The position numbers and the translations under genes are program-made. Positions 15,370 through 23,851 of a stretch of 64,000 nucleotides of DNA are shown one piece after another. The notes beneath the pieces are model-generated. The model was not told the DNA's origin. It searched no databases and worked only from the letters and a program-made list of their open reading frames with translations. The stretch spans positions 1 to 64,000 of the forward strand of contig JAOSJZ010000001.1 in NCBI GenBank assembly GCA_027493885.1, written 5' to 3'. Numbering within the stretch: position 1 is the stretch's first letter; each line of letters opens with the position of its first letter. The DNA is from Gaiella sp. (GTDB taxonomy: Bacteria; Actinomycetota; Thermoleophilia; Gaiellales; Gaiellaceae).

Positions 15370-17544
15370 CTACGCAGCAGTCACCTTCTGGAAGTCGAGC
15401 CGCACTTCCGAGACGACGGGCGCGCGTTTGCCCGTGACGCCCAGCGGGATCTCGTCGACGAACTCGACGTTGATCCCCATCTTCTGCCCTGTGAAGTCGC
15501 GGAGGCCTTCAAGCAGTTCGGCGAGCGCGTTCTCGGTGAACCGAGAGTTCTTCACGAGCCGAAGGGTCATCGCACCGACCTCCGACTGATGCACCTGGAA
15601 GAAGCGGATCGCGTACTCGAAGTCCTTGAAGAAATGCGCGAAGAACGTGCCCGGAAGCCACGTCCCGTCCGCGCAGTGGACGATCGCTTGTGTGCGGCCC
15701 TCAATCCGGCCGATGCGCGAGAGCGAGCGGCCGCAGGCACAGGGCTCCGACTGCTCCACGGCGACTGCGAGGTCACCGATCCGATAGCGGATCAGCGGCA
15801 CCGAGAAGTTGTTGAGATCCGTGATCACGACTTCGCCCGTCTCGCCCGGCTTCGCCGGGCGGCCGTCCACTAGCAGCTCCACGAGGTAGCTCTCGTCCAT
15901 CACATGGTGGTCACGAGAGCTTGCGCACTCGTATGCGATGCCGGAGAACTCGCGGCTGCCGTACTTGTCGAACACGCGGGCGCCGAACGCACTCTCGATC
16001 GCGTCGCGCGAGCTCTCGGTGAGCATCTGTGCGGACGACATGATCGCCTTCGGGGAGAAAGCGGGGTTCCCGCCCTCCGTCGCGTAGTGCGCGAGGAAGT
16101 TGAACGACTCCGCATACCCATCGACGAGCACGGGTCGGTGGTCGCGGATGCGGCGGACGAACGCCTCGACCTGGTCGGGGGACATCTCGTAGGCGGGCAC
16201 GAAGAGACGCCGCATGAACCAGGCGTCGATGCGCTCGCGCATCACCTCGAGCTTGCTCATGCCGATGGTCTGATGCCAGAGCCGCGCTTGACGGTCGCCG
16301 AAGCGCCAGCCTGTCCACTCGAGCGAGCGGAGCGTCGTCGCGAACCTGAACTCGAGCTGGTACTGATCTCCGTAGGTGACGAAGGGCTCGCCGGTGGACC
16401 CGCTCGTGGAGATTCGCTGCATTCGCTTCTTGTCGTGGTTGTCCGCGAACAGGTCGAAGTAGAGGCCGCGCCGCACATCGGCCTTCTCCAAGAGGGGCAG
16501 GCGGCGGATGTCGTCCAGCCGGTCGATCGAGCCGGCATCGACGCCCGCGGCACGCATCGCGTCGCGGTAGTGCGGCACATGGACGTACGCGTGCTGCACG
16601 AGTCGCTGGAGTTTGCGCAGCTGGAGTTCGTCAAGCTCCTCGCGCGACGCCCATTCCGACTGTTTCAGCTCGAGATATAGGTCGCGCGTCCGGCGCCCGA
16701 TCTTCCAGGCGTGGAGGGGCATCGTCGCGAAGTACGCCTCGAACCACAGCTTCCGCCAGCCACGGTACGGGTGGGCGGGTCGCGCGGGCGGCGACGTCTT
16801 TGGCCCGATGGAGGCGCCGTGCGGGTGCCGCCGCACGCCAAACTCGGCGATCGCCCTGGGAAAGTCGGCGAGCACTCCGATCGAAACAATCAGCGTCTTG
16901 CTACTGAGGAAAGACGATCCCGCGTATCGGCTCTGGAACAGCGTCTCGACCTCAAGCACCGAATAGCCCTTCGCCTTTGCAGCGACGGTGATGAAGGTCT
17001 GGAAATAGCGATACGAGCCGCGGTAGTCCACGATGTCGGCGAGCACGGCCGTCGGAGCAAGCACGAAGCCCGACTTGGAATCCTTAGCCCATGTTCGGAA
17101 GACGAGATTGAGGAGCAGGTTGAGGCCGCGCGAGAACGTCAGCCGCGAGTCGCGCAAGCGCTCGATGCTCGACCGTGTGCCCTGAGCGATGTCGGCTCGA
17201 GACTCGAGCAGTCGGCGATAGAGCGTGACGATCTGCTCCGGAGGGTTCTGGAGATCGGCATCGATGAAGCACGAGTACCGGCCGACCGCTTCGGCGATAC
17301 CCGAGCGCCAAGCGGCCGCGATCCCTTGATTTCTCTCGTGCCGAACACCGCGTACGCGGCCTTGCGCGTTGGCCGCCATACGCTGGATCACCTCCCAGGT
17401 GCGGTCGGCGCTGCCGTCGTCGACAAGGACGAGTTCGGTCGGGATCTGCGCGGCGTCGACGGCTGCGAAGATCCGCTCGTACAACGCCGCGAGGTTCGCC
17501 TCCTCGTTCAGACAGGGAGCGATGACGGAGAGCTCGACGGTCAC
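15370..17544 (-). CDS. GT2 glycosyltransferase fused to a PaaK/CapK adenylate-forming domain
   Basis: A 724-aa two-domain protein. Residues 1-250 are a GT2, dolichyl-phosphate-sugar-synthase-like domain: VIAPCLNEEANL, VDDGSADRTW, IDADLQNPPEQ (Asp95-x-Asp97). From about residue 280 it becomes a phenylacetate-CoA-ligase/CapK-like enzyme: LPLLEKADVRRG, the ATP loop TSGSTGEP (380-387), YGSREFSGIAYEC, and VPLIRYRIGDLA. CapK-type domains act in polysaccharide loci. GTG 17544 overlaps the epimerase stop (GTGA); an ATG 54 nt upstream is in frame but lies inside the epimerase gene. The fusion suggests one polypeptide both transfers a sugar and activates an acyl or phenolic acid. Confidence 0.85.
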   Translation of the reverse strand: MTVELSVIAPCLNEEANLAALYERIFAAVDAAQIPTELVLVDDGSADRTWEVIQRMAANAQGRVRGVRHERNQGIAAAWRSGIAEAVGRYSCFIDADLQNPPEQIVTLYRRLLESRADIAQGTRSSIERLRDSRLTFSRGLNLLLNLVFRTWAKDSKSGFVLAPTAVLADIVDYRGSYRYFQTFITVAAKAKGYSVLEVETLFQSRYAGSSFLSSKTLIVSIGVLADFPRAIAEFGVRRHPHGASIGPKTSPPARPAHPYRGWRKLWFEAYFATMPLHAWKIGRRTRDLYLELKQSEWASREELDELQLRKLQRLVQHAYVHVPHYRDAMRAAGVDAGSIDRLDDIRRLPLLEKADVRRGLYFDLFADNHDKKRMQRISTSGSTGEPFVTYGDQYQLEFRFATTLRSLEWTGWRFGDRQARLWHQTIGMSKLEVMRERIDAWFMRRLFVPAYEMSPDQVEAFVRRIRDHRPVLVDGYAESFNFLAHYATEGGNPAFSPKAIMSSAQMLTESSRDAIESAFGARVFDKYGSREFSGIAYECASSRDHHVMDESYLVELLVDGRPAKPGETGEVVITDLNNFSVPLIRYRIGDLAVAVEQSEPCACGRSLSRIGRIEGRTQAIVHCADGTWLPGTFFAHFFKDFEYAIRFFQVHQSEVGAMTLRLVKNSRFTENALAELLEGLRDFTGQKMGINVEFVDEIPLGVTGKRAPVVSEVRLDFQKVTAA

Positions 17545-18485
17545 GCTGCCTCCCAGACGCGACGCAACCCCTCGTCGAGCGGCGTCGTCGTCTTCCAAGC
17601 CAGCCGCTCGGCAGCCAGATCGGGCGATCCAACGCGACGAGAGCCGGCGGTCCAGTCAGCCGGGCCCGCGGTCGGCTCGAGCAGCGAGCCTGTCACCGCA
17701 AGCATCGCTGCGGTGAGATCGTTCACGGAGGTTGACGTGCCGCTCGCGACGTTGACCGTCAAGCCGTGGTGGTCTCCCAGTCCGAGCCGGAGGAGCGCCT
17801 CTACGCAGTCCTCGACGAACACGTAGTCGAGCGTTTGGCTGCCGTCGCCGTTCACCACTGGCGCCTCGTCGCGGGCGATGCGCTCGAAGTTCCGAACGAC
17901 CACCGACGGGTAACCGCCGGCCGCCAGTTGTCGGGGCCCATAGATGAAGAACAACCTCGCCACGGACCAGCGGACGCCGTAGCTGCGCTCTGTGGCCCGC
18001 AGGAGATGCTCCCCGGCGAGCTTCGAGACGCCGTACACGGTCGACGGGTGGGGGAGATCCTGCTCGTACATGACGTCCGGTCCCATCGACCCGTATGCGT
18101 AGAGCGACGACGTGAAGACGATCTTTGGAACGCCCACCGAACCGGCTGCGCTGAAGAGGCGCGCCGTTGCAGCGACGTTGACCTCGATCGTTCGGTCTGC
18201 CGTCACACCCGGTGTGTTGTGCTTCTCGGCTGCGAGATGGAAGAGAACATCCACGTCGCCACAGAGGACCTGGAGCTCGTCGGCGGACATAACCTCGAGC
18301 GATCCATCGACGCGATCGACCTCAGCCTTGACTCGTCCCCAGTCGCCGGTTCGCTCGTCGTCGAGCCCCCGGACCGACCAACCATCCGATATGAGGCGCT
18401 CGACAAGATTGCAGCCGATGAACCCGGCGGCGCCGGTTACGAGCGCCGTCAGCCGGCCATTTCGTTCCGCGGCCGCAGGAGGCAC
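17541..18485 (-). CDS. NAD-dependent epimerase/dehydratase (extended SDR)
   Basis: A 314-aa nucleotide-sugar enzyme. The NAD-binding glycine motif is TGAAGFIG near the N terminus; catalytic Tyr and Lys are in YGVSKLAGEHL; FFIYGPRQ and VFVEDCVEALL are typical of UDP-sugar 4-epimerases/dehydratases. GTG start; a TAGTTT -10 box (complement of 18492-18497) stands 6 nt before it, in keeping with the leaderless starts seen elsewhere. First gene of the epimerase, GT2-PaaK, Emb-like operon; the substrate cannot be told from sequence. Confidence 0.88.
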   Translation of the reverse strand: MPPAAAERNGRLTALVTGAAGFIGCNLVERLISDGWSVRGLDDERTGDWGRVKAEVDRVDGSLEVMSADELQVLCGDVDVLFHLAAEKHNTPGVTADRTIEVNVAATARLFSAAGSVGVPKIVFTSSLYAYGSMGPDVMYEQDLPHPSTVYGVSKLAGEHLLRATERSYGVRWSVARLFFIYGPRQLAAGGYPSVVVRNFERIARDEAPVVNGDGSQTLDYVFVEDCVEALLRLGLGDHHGLTVNVASGTSTSVNDLTAAMLAVTGSLLEPTAGPADWTAGSRRVGSPDLAAERLAWKTTTPLDEGLRRVWEAA

Positions 18486-18593
18486 CGCTGCAAACTAGCT
18501 TCGAAGGCAGACGGCGTCCGCGGGCTGAGGGTCAGTCCAAGACTGCACTTTGGTCTAATTCTCCGCGCTTACGACGGCGTTAGGTTCAGGAGG

Positions 18594-19607
18594 ATGGACC
18601 GCGTCGCTGCCGTCGCCGAAACTCGCTTGCCGGTTGATCCCGAGACGCCACGCGCGGGCGCGATGCGCCTGGCAAAGCTCCTCGCAGGAGGGGCGCTGTT
18701 CGCCGCGGTGCTCGTCGTCACGGTTCGGGAGTGGCATGACGTCTCGGACACGGTGGCGGAGATCGGGCCGGCCCCAATCGGTTTCGCGCTGACAATGTCA
18801 CTGCTCGGACTGGGGCTCAGCGCGCTGACCTGGCGCATCGCGCTCGCAGAACTCGGCGCGGGAGTCAGCGTGCCGGCGGGGATGAAGATCTATCTCGTCG
18901 GTCAACTCGGGAAGTACATCCCCGGCAGCGTGTGGGCCATCGTCATCCAGATGGAACTCGCACGAGCCGCGGCCGTCCGCAGGGCGCAGTCGGTCGGCGC
19001 GGTCATAGTCGCCGTTGCGATCAACATCCTGACCGGGAGCGCGCTGGGCCTGGTCGTCCAGCCTTTCATCGGTGGCGGCTCCGACGTGCGGTACGTCGCA
19101 GCCGGCATCGGCATCGTGTGTTGTGCGGTGGTGTTGGCGCCTCCGGTTCTCGGGCGACTCGCGGATCTCGGGTTGAGGTTTCTGCGGCAGCCCACGTTGG
19201 AACGTCGGCCGCGATGGCCGAACATCCTGGCGGCCTCGGGGTTCAGCATCGCGAGCTGGCTGTCATATGGGACCGCGCTCGGCATCCTCGCGATCGGTGC
19301 GGGTGCAGACCCCTCCAAGACGCTTCGCCTTGCTCTGCCGGCCGTCGCGCTGGCGATGACGATCGGCTTTCTCGTCGTCGTCGCGCCCTCGGGACTGGGC
19401 GTCCGTGAGGCGGTCCTCGTCGCGGCGTTGTCGCCCGTTCTCGAGCCAGCGAGCGCCCTTGCTGTAGCCCTTGTCCTCCGCGTCGTGTTTACGCTCGCCG
19501 ACCTGCTGGCGGCCACGGCGACGCTTCCGATCCGGATCACGAGCGTGCGTCAGCCCGCACCTGCGCTGCCGGTGCATCGGGAGGAGCCGTCACCAGGCGG
19601 CAGCTAG
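18594..19607 (+). CDS. Flippase-like integral membrane protein (LPG synthase TM family)
   Basis: A 337-aa polytopic protein of the UPF0104/lysylphosphatidylglycerol-synthase TM family, often beside polysaccharide genes as AglD-like flippase candidates. Conserved pieces: VGQLGKYIPGSVWAIVIQME and APSGLGVREAVLVAAL. A TAGGTT box is 7 nt before ATG 18594, which also abuts AGGAGG; ATG 18663 is an alternative. It diverges from the epimerase operon and ends 12 bp from the convergent nucleotidyltransferase gene. Confidence 0.78.
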   Translation: MDRVAAVAETRLPVDPETPRAGAMRLAKLLAGGALFAAVLVVTVREWHDVSDTVAEIGPAPIGFALTMSLLGLGLSALTWRIALAELGAGVSVPAGMKIYLVGQLGKYIPGSVWAIVIQMELARAAAVRRAQSVGAVIVAVAINILTGSALGLVVQPFIGGGSDVRYVAAGIGIVCCAVVLAPPVLGRLADLGLRFLRQPTLERRPRWPNILAASGFSIASWLSYGTALGILAIGAGADPSKTLRLALPAVALAMTIGFLVVVAPSGLGVREAVLVAALSPVLEPASALAVALVLRVVFTLADLLAATATLPIRITSVRQPAPALPVHREEPSPGGS

Positions 19608-19619
19608 AATTGCCCGGCG

Positions 19620-20123
19620 CTACTCGCCGCGGGCTCGGGCCTCCTCGAGCGTCGCCAGGAGAGCTGGGATCTGCGCCAGGTCCTTCGGCCGGCCGGCGGC
19701 CTGCTTCATGCGGATCAGGTCGCGGAGGGAGGCGACCTTCGCGACCAGCCCTTCGCCCAGGTCGAGCGCCACGGCGTCCTGCGCCAGGTCGGAGTAGCCC
19801 GCTGTTCCGGCCGGCTCGAAGAGAACGTCGAACGAGAGCCCCTCGTTCGTCTCGAACGTCCACGAGGCTGCTTCGCCGAGAAACGACGCGTCCATCGGGA
19901 ACTCCACCGCGGGGCCGCGCGCGACCCGGAGGCGGACACCGAGATCGCGAAGCGCCCGGGCCAGCCGTTCCAGGTTCTCCGTGTTGCGGTCGGGTGTCAC
20001 GTCGAGGTCGTGGGTCGTCAACGGGTATCCCTGGGCGATCGCCGCGATGCCGCCGATCACGACGTACCGAACGCCGTGGGTCTCGAGCGCCTCGAGCGGT
20101 CGGAGGAGCGCGGGCCTAGCCAA
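19620..20123 (-). CDS. Nucleotidyltransferase-fold protein (probable toxin partner)
   Basis: A 167-aa minimal nucleotidyltransferase. The fold signature is VVIGGIAAIAQGYPLTTHDLDV (Gly24-Gly25 then Asp39-x-Asp41). The C terminus has LVAKVASLRDLIRMKQAAGRPKDLAQI, usual for this group. TTG at 20121-20123 is taken as start because it overlaps the upstream XRE gene by a few bases; the frame is open further but without a better site. XRE plus nucleotidyltransferase is a known toxin-antitoxin arrangement; activity here is inferred. Confidence 0.75.
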   Translation of the reverse strand: MARPALLRPLEALETHGVRYVVIGGIAAIAQGYPLTTHDLDVTPDRNTENLERLARALRDLGVRLRVARGPAVEFPMDASFLGEAASWTFETNEGLSFDVLFEPAGTAGYSDLAQDAVALDLGEGLVAKVASLRDLIRMKQAAGRPKDLAQIPALLATLEEARARGE

Positions 20124-20430
20124 CAGCCGCAGAGCGGATCGCCTCGTATTCCCGCTCGCGCGCCACCGCATCCGCGATCCGCTCCGCGGGCGTGTGGTCG
20201 AGGGCACGGGCGACGAAGGCGGCGTACGAATCGTCGCGATTCGCAAGGCCGATCGTGAGCTCGAGGCAGCACGCGCGAACGATGCGCTGGAGCGTCTCGA
20301 AGCTCGGCGCCGCGATCCCGCGCTCCCAGCGGCTCACCTGCGACTGCGGGATGCCGAGTCGCCTGGCGAGCTCGGCCTGCGTGAGCCGTGCCCGCCGCCT
20401 GGAGCCGTAGATCACATCTGCGCTGCGCAT
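20116..20430 (-). CDS. XRE-family HTH regulator (probable antitoxin)
   Basis: A 104-aa Cro/C1-type DNA-binding protein. The helix-turn-helix reads LTQAELARRLGIPQSQVSRW then ERGIAAPSFETLQRIVRAC. ATG 20430 follows an AT-rich patch holding a TATCAT -10 box (complement of 20441-20446), about 10 nt upstream. It overlaps the nucleotidyltransferase start, so the two form one operon, and it probably represses its own promoter. Confidence 0.85.
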   Translation of the reverse strand: MRSADVIYGSRRRARLTQAELARRLGIPQSQVSRWERGIAAPSFETLQRIVRACCLELTIGLANRDDSYAAFVARALDHTPAERIADAVAREREYEAIRSAAVG

Positions 20431-20624
20431 GAGTACACATATGATATCACTACGGTCTCGCGACGACGGCGATGCCGTCGTCGCGATGGATCATGCGAGC
20501 GCCGGCTTCGGCGGCGAGAGGTTCGAGGATCGCGTCAAACGCGAGCGCTCGTCTCGAGCGTCCAGGACGTCGACTCGGCGAGAACCGCCGCGAAGCGCCG
20601 TGCGCTGTCCGGACGGTTGGACGC

Positions 20625-21890
20625 TCATGGCGACGACCACAGCGAAGAGATCGGCCACGCCGCGAGCTTCTCACCGAACGGCACGACCGATCTGCCGCGA
20701 TAGAGGACGATGCCGTGCCCAAAGCGCTCTCCAAGCTCCTCGGCGAGGAAGCGGAGCCCGGCGAGGTCGCGCGCGTCGACCGTCGCGCGCGCCTTCACCT
20801 CGAGGGCCACGACCTGCCCCGCGGTGTCCTCGAGGACGAAGTCGACCTCGCGCCCCGTCGACGTTCGAAAATGGTGGACGCGCAGCGATCGCTCGAACCA
20901 GGACGCCTGCTTGACGAGCTCCATGCCGACGAAGCTCTCGAGGAGCGCGCCGAGCAGCGCGGGGTCTGAGCCGAGGCGCGCGTGCGAGGCGCCGAGGAGA
21001 TGGCAGGCGAGCCCGGCATCGACGAGGTGGAGCTTCGGCGAGCGGACGAGCCGCTTGCCGAGGTTCGCATGCCACGCCGGAATCCGAACGAGCAGGAACA
21101 CCTGCTCGAGCAGCCTGAGGTACCGCTGGAGCGTGGTCTGGGGAATGCCTGCGCTTCGCGAGATCTCGGCCGTGTTGAGCAGCGTGGCACTCCGCGCGGC
21201 GAGGAGCGCGAGGAGTCTCGGTAGGTACGCGAGTCGTTCCACGTTCCCGAGCTCGCGTACCTCCCGCTGCAGGACGGCGTCGACGTACGAGCCGAGCCAC
21301 GCGCCGCGGCGTGCGGGAGAGCGCGCGACAGCCGGAGGAAACCCACCGCGCACGATCCGCTCCACGACGTCGTCGTCTGTCTCGATGAGCCGCGGCGGGG
21401 ACCCGTCGAAGGCACGCGCGAGGAACGACTCGGGGCGCCGCTCCAGCTCGCCCTGGGAGAGCGGCCACAGAACGTGCGTCTCCATCCGTCCGGCGAGAGA
21501 CTCCGAGACGCGAGGCAGCAGCATGACGTTCGCCGAACCAGTCAGCAGGAATCGTCCAGGGCGCCGGTCGCGGTCGACGCTCGCCTTGACCGCCGGCAGA
21601 AGTGCCGGCGCCCGCTGCACCTCGTCGACGACAACCGAAGAGTCGAGGCCGGCGACGAACCCGTCCGGATCGGTGGTTGCTGCGGCGAGCGTGACACCGT
21701 CGTCGAGGGTGAGGTACGAGCCGAGAGATCCGTCATCGACAAACCCCTGCGCCAGCGTGCTCTTGCCGGCCTGACGCGCCCCGATGAGAAGCGTCACGGG
21801 CGAATCGGCGAGTGACTCCTCGAGCAACGGTCTCAAATGACGTTCGAGCAAGGTTGTATTTGTACCATCCTGTGAGGATAAATCAACCAT
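20625..21890 (-). CDS. ATP-binding protein, AAA_14 plus DUF4143
   Basis: A 421-aa protein. Walker A is GARQAGKS (residues 37-44), Walker B SSVVVDE (84-90), sensor LLTGSAN. The C-terminal DUF4143 region has a winged-helix part (IPQTTLQRYLRLLEQVFLL) and a nuclease-like end (GREVDFVLED...VVALEVKA) whose D, E and K positions match a restriction-endonuclease-like core. Its role is unknown; such genes are common in accessory islands, as here beside a toxin-antitoxin pair. The start region is AT-richer than its neighbourhood, a hint of transfer. Confidence 0.8.
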   Translation of the reverse strand: MVDLSSQDGTNTTLLERHLRPLLEESLADSPVTLLIGARQAGKSTLAQGFVDDGSLGSYLTLDDGVTLAAATTDPDGFVAGLDSSVVVDEVQRAPALLPAVKASVDRDRRPGRFLLTGSANVMLLPRVSESLAGRMETHVLWPLSQGELERRPESFLARAFDGSPPRLIETDDDVVERIVRGGFPPAVARSPARRGAWLGSYVDAVLQREVRELGNVERLAYLPRLLALLAARSATLLNTAEISRSAGIPQTTLQRYLRLLEQVFLLVRIPAWHANLGKRLVRSPKLHLVDAGLACHLLGASHARLGSDPALLGALLESFVGMELVKQASWFERSLRVHHFRTSTGREVDFVLEDTAGQVVALEVKARATVDARDLAGLRFLAEELGERFGHGIVLYRGRSVVPFGEKLAAWPISSLWSSP

Positions 21891-21999
21891 TGAATGGGTG
21901 ATTTACATAAGAGTGGCGGGGGATCCGGCAGGATCCTCTGGCCTGCCGGCGGATTGTTCCGATGGATGCTTACAGATTGGTTCTCTGTGTCCAGGCGTC

Positions 22000-23508
22000 T
22001 CAACGACGCTCTACGATCGCGATCTCTTCGTCGCGGTACGTCACTCGGGCGCCGGGCTCGGCGGCGAGCGCCTCGAGGTGAGCCCGGTCGTCGACGACGA
22101 CGACGCGATAGCCGTCGAGGGCGCGCTGCCAGTCGCCCGTGCGGGTGCCGTAGTCGACGATGCGGTCGAGCGCCGCCTCGTCGTAGAGCTCGAAGCGGAT
22201 GTCGTAGGCGATGCGGCCGCGGAGGTCGGGGACCCGCCAGAGGAGCCAGTCGGCCGTGCCGTCGGTCGCCCAGAGCTTCACGCTCGGGTCGCGGGTCGCC
22301 TCGCTGACGGCCTCGACCTGGGCCTCGGGCCATTCGGACACGAACCACGTCGCCGGGCGGGCGAGGAAGGCGACGAGCGCGACGGCGAGGCCGGCGAGCG
22401 CCGCGACGGAGATGACGCGGTTGACCTTCGGCGCCTCGACGTCGGCCTTCGTGAGCACGCCGTCGAGCGCGACCGGGAGGATCGCGGCCGCGACGAACGC
22501 GAACCAGATCACGCCGCGGACGGCCTGGACGGCGCCGACGAAGGTCACGGCGAAGACGGCGAGCTCGTAGACGGTCAAGCGGGAGCGGCAGCGCCGTAGC
22601 GCGAGGAGCCCGGCCGCGACGAGGGCGAGGAGCCAGAAGAGCGCCGTCGTCGCGCTCGGGCTCGACCACTGCCATTCGCGCAGGATCTCGGCAAACGGCG
22701 CGTCGACGAGCATCAGGTCGTAGTAGGCGACGAGCTTCGTCCCGTACGGTGAGGCGAGCACGGCGATGGGGGAGAGGACGATCAGCGCCAGCGGGATCGA
22801 CGCGAGCCGGCGGGCGCGGACGAGCTCGACCGCGCCGAGCAGCATCGCGAGGATCGCGCCGAGCACGACCGAGCCGTGGAGGTTCGCCCACAGGACGAGC
22901 AGCGGCAGGACGAGGAGCGTGCGGCGGCGGACGCCGCGGCGGGACGCGTCGACGAGGAGCCAGAGCGTGCCGGCGAAGAGCGGGAGCGCCGTTGTCTGAG
23001 CGCGCAACGTCCAGCCCCAGGGGCCGGCGAGGATCGCGAGCACGCCGATCACGAACGTCGAGCGCGAGGAGGCGCCGCTCGTGCGCGCGGTCGCCGTGGC
23101 GAGGCCGAGGGCGAGGAGGACGAAGGCGATCCCGAGCAGGATCACGGCGCGCATCCCGGCGAGGGCGTGTGCGGCGTAGAAGACGACCTGGGCGAGCCAC
23201 TGCTGGTCGGTCCACGTGCGGCCCTCGCCGAGGATCGTCAGATGCTCGGTGGACGGGAGGCCGTGGTCGTTCACCTCGCGGCCGGCCACGAGGGTCAGCC
23301 ACGTGTCGCCGACGACGAGCGAGGGGGCGAAGGCGGAGAGGAGGACGATCCCGACCAGGCAGACGAGTAGGATCGGGAACGGGCTGGTGTCGAGGATGCG
23401 CGCGACGTGGCCCTGCGCGGCCGGTGGCGTGCGGTCGGCGGGAGCGTCGCCGGGGTCAGGCACCTTTGGTGCCAGACCCCTGGGCAGGTGGTGCTCGGTC
23501 TGGGTCAT
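22000..23508 (-). CDS. Polytopic membrane protein of unknown function
   Basis: A protein of up to 502 aa with about ten hydrophobic segments and a C-terminal soluble domain (about residues 390-502, including VKLWATDGTADWLLWRVPDL and YDEAALDRIVDYG). The overall plan resembles GT-C-type glycosyltransferases of unassigned family (DTWLTLVAGREVNDHGLP, TWTDQQWLAQ near the N terminus), but I do not recognise it firmly. The start is uncertain: the first 30 codons run through a repeat hairpin (23452-23480), and no ribosome site precedes ATG 23508. Confidence 0.65.
   Translation of the reverse strand: MTQTEHHLPRGLAPKVPDPGDAPADRTPPAAQGHVARILDTSPFPILLVCLVGIVLLSAFAPSLVVGDTWLTLVAGREVNDHGLPSTEHLTILGEGRTWTDQQWLAQVVFYAAHALAGMRAVILLGIAFVLLALGLATATARTSGASSRSTFVIGVLAILAGPWGWTLRAQTTALPLFAGTLWLLVDASRRGVRRRTLLVLPLLVLWANLHGSVVLGAILAMLLGAVELVRARRLASIPLALIVLSPIAVLASPYGTKLVAYYDLMLVDAPFAEILREWQWSSPSATTALFWLLALVAAGLLALRRCRSRLTVYELAVFAVTFVGAVQAVRGVIWFAFVAAAILPVALDGVLTKADVEAPKVNRVISVAALAGLAVALVAFLARPATWFVSEWPEAQVEAVSEATRDPSVKLWATDGTADWLLWRVPDLRGRIAYDIRFELYDEAALDRIVDYGTRTGDWQRALDGYRVVVVDDRAHLEALAAEPGARVTYRDEEIAIVERR
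23452..23480. repeat. Second hairpin family, copy
   Basis: Arms GGGGTCAGGCACC and GGTGCCAGACCCC around TTT. It lies inside the predicted 5' end of the membrane-protein gene, casting doubt on its start. Confidence 0.75.
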
Positions 23509-23528
23509 GGCGGGGTGGGGACTGGCGT

Positions 23529-23559
23529 GGGGACTGGCACCCGCAGGGTGCCTGTCCCC
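23529..23559. repeat. Second hairpin family, diverged copy
   Basis: GGGGACTGGCACCC (23529-23542) pairs with GGGTGCCTGTCCCC (23546-23559). The same diverged form recurs near 29397-29426. Confidence 0.6.
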
Positions 23560-23606
23560 GGTGGCGCGTTGTCCCTGGGGGCGCGTGGGTGCACGGGGGC
23601 GTTACT

Positions 23607-23635
23607 GGGGTCAGGCACCTGTGGTGCCAGATCCC
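23607..23635. repeat. Second hairpin family, copy
   Basis: GGGGTCAGGCACC arm followed by TGT and GGTGCCAGATCCC (one change). Confidence 0.7.
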
Positions 23636-23670
23636 GCGCTGTGGGGCGGGATGGTTGTGCTGGGCGGTTG

Positions 23671-23692
23671 GTGTCCGACTGAAGTCGGACAC
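23671..23692. repeat. REP palindrome
   Basis: Exact GA-loop copy, arms GTGTCCGACT and AGTCGGACAC, between two second-family hairpins. Confidence 0.85.
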
Positions 23693-23721
23693 CGGGGTGG
23701 TGGGGGCCGGGCGCGTTTACC

Positions 23722-23750
23722 GGGGTCAGGCACCTTTGGTGCCAGACCCC
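23722..23750. repeat. Second hairpin family, copy
   Basis: Identical to the 23452 copy (TTT loop), followed by a partial duplicate ATGCCAGACCCC. Confidence 0.75.
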
Positions 23751-23851
23751 ATGCCAGACCCCGCGGGCGCGGGAGCTCACCAGGGAATCTTCGCGCGCGG
23801 GGCGGAGCACCTGTCTGGACCATGGGCTAGGGTCGGCCGCTACCCCCGCCG

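Larger units (their letters stand above)
23509..23851. other. 343-bp intergenic region made of hairpin repeats
   Basis: No gene. It carries three further copies of the GGGGTCAGGCACC hairpin family (23529-23559 as a diverged form, 23607-23635, 23722-23750) and one REP palindrome (23671-23692), so it is a landing zone for both repeat families. A TAGGGT box at 23828-23833 may serve the flippase-like gene. Confidence 0.7.
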
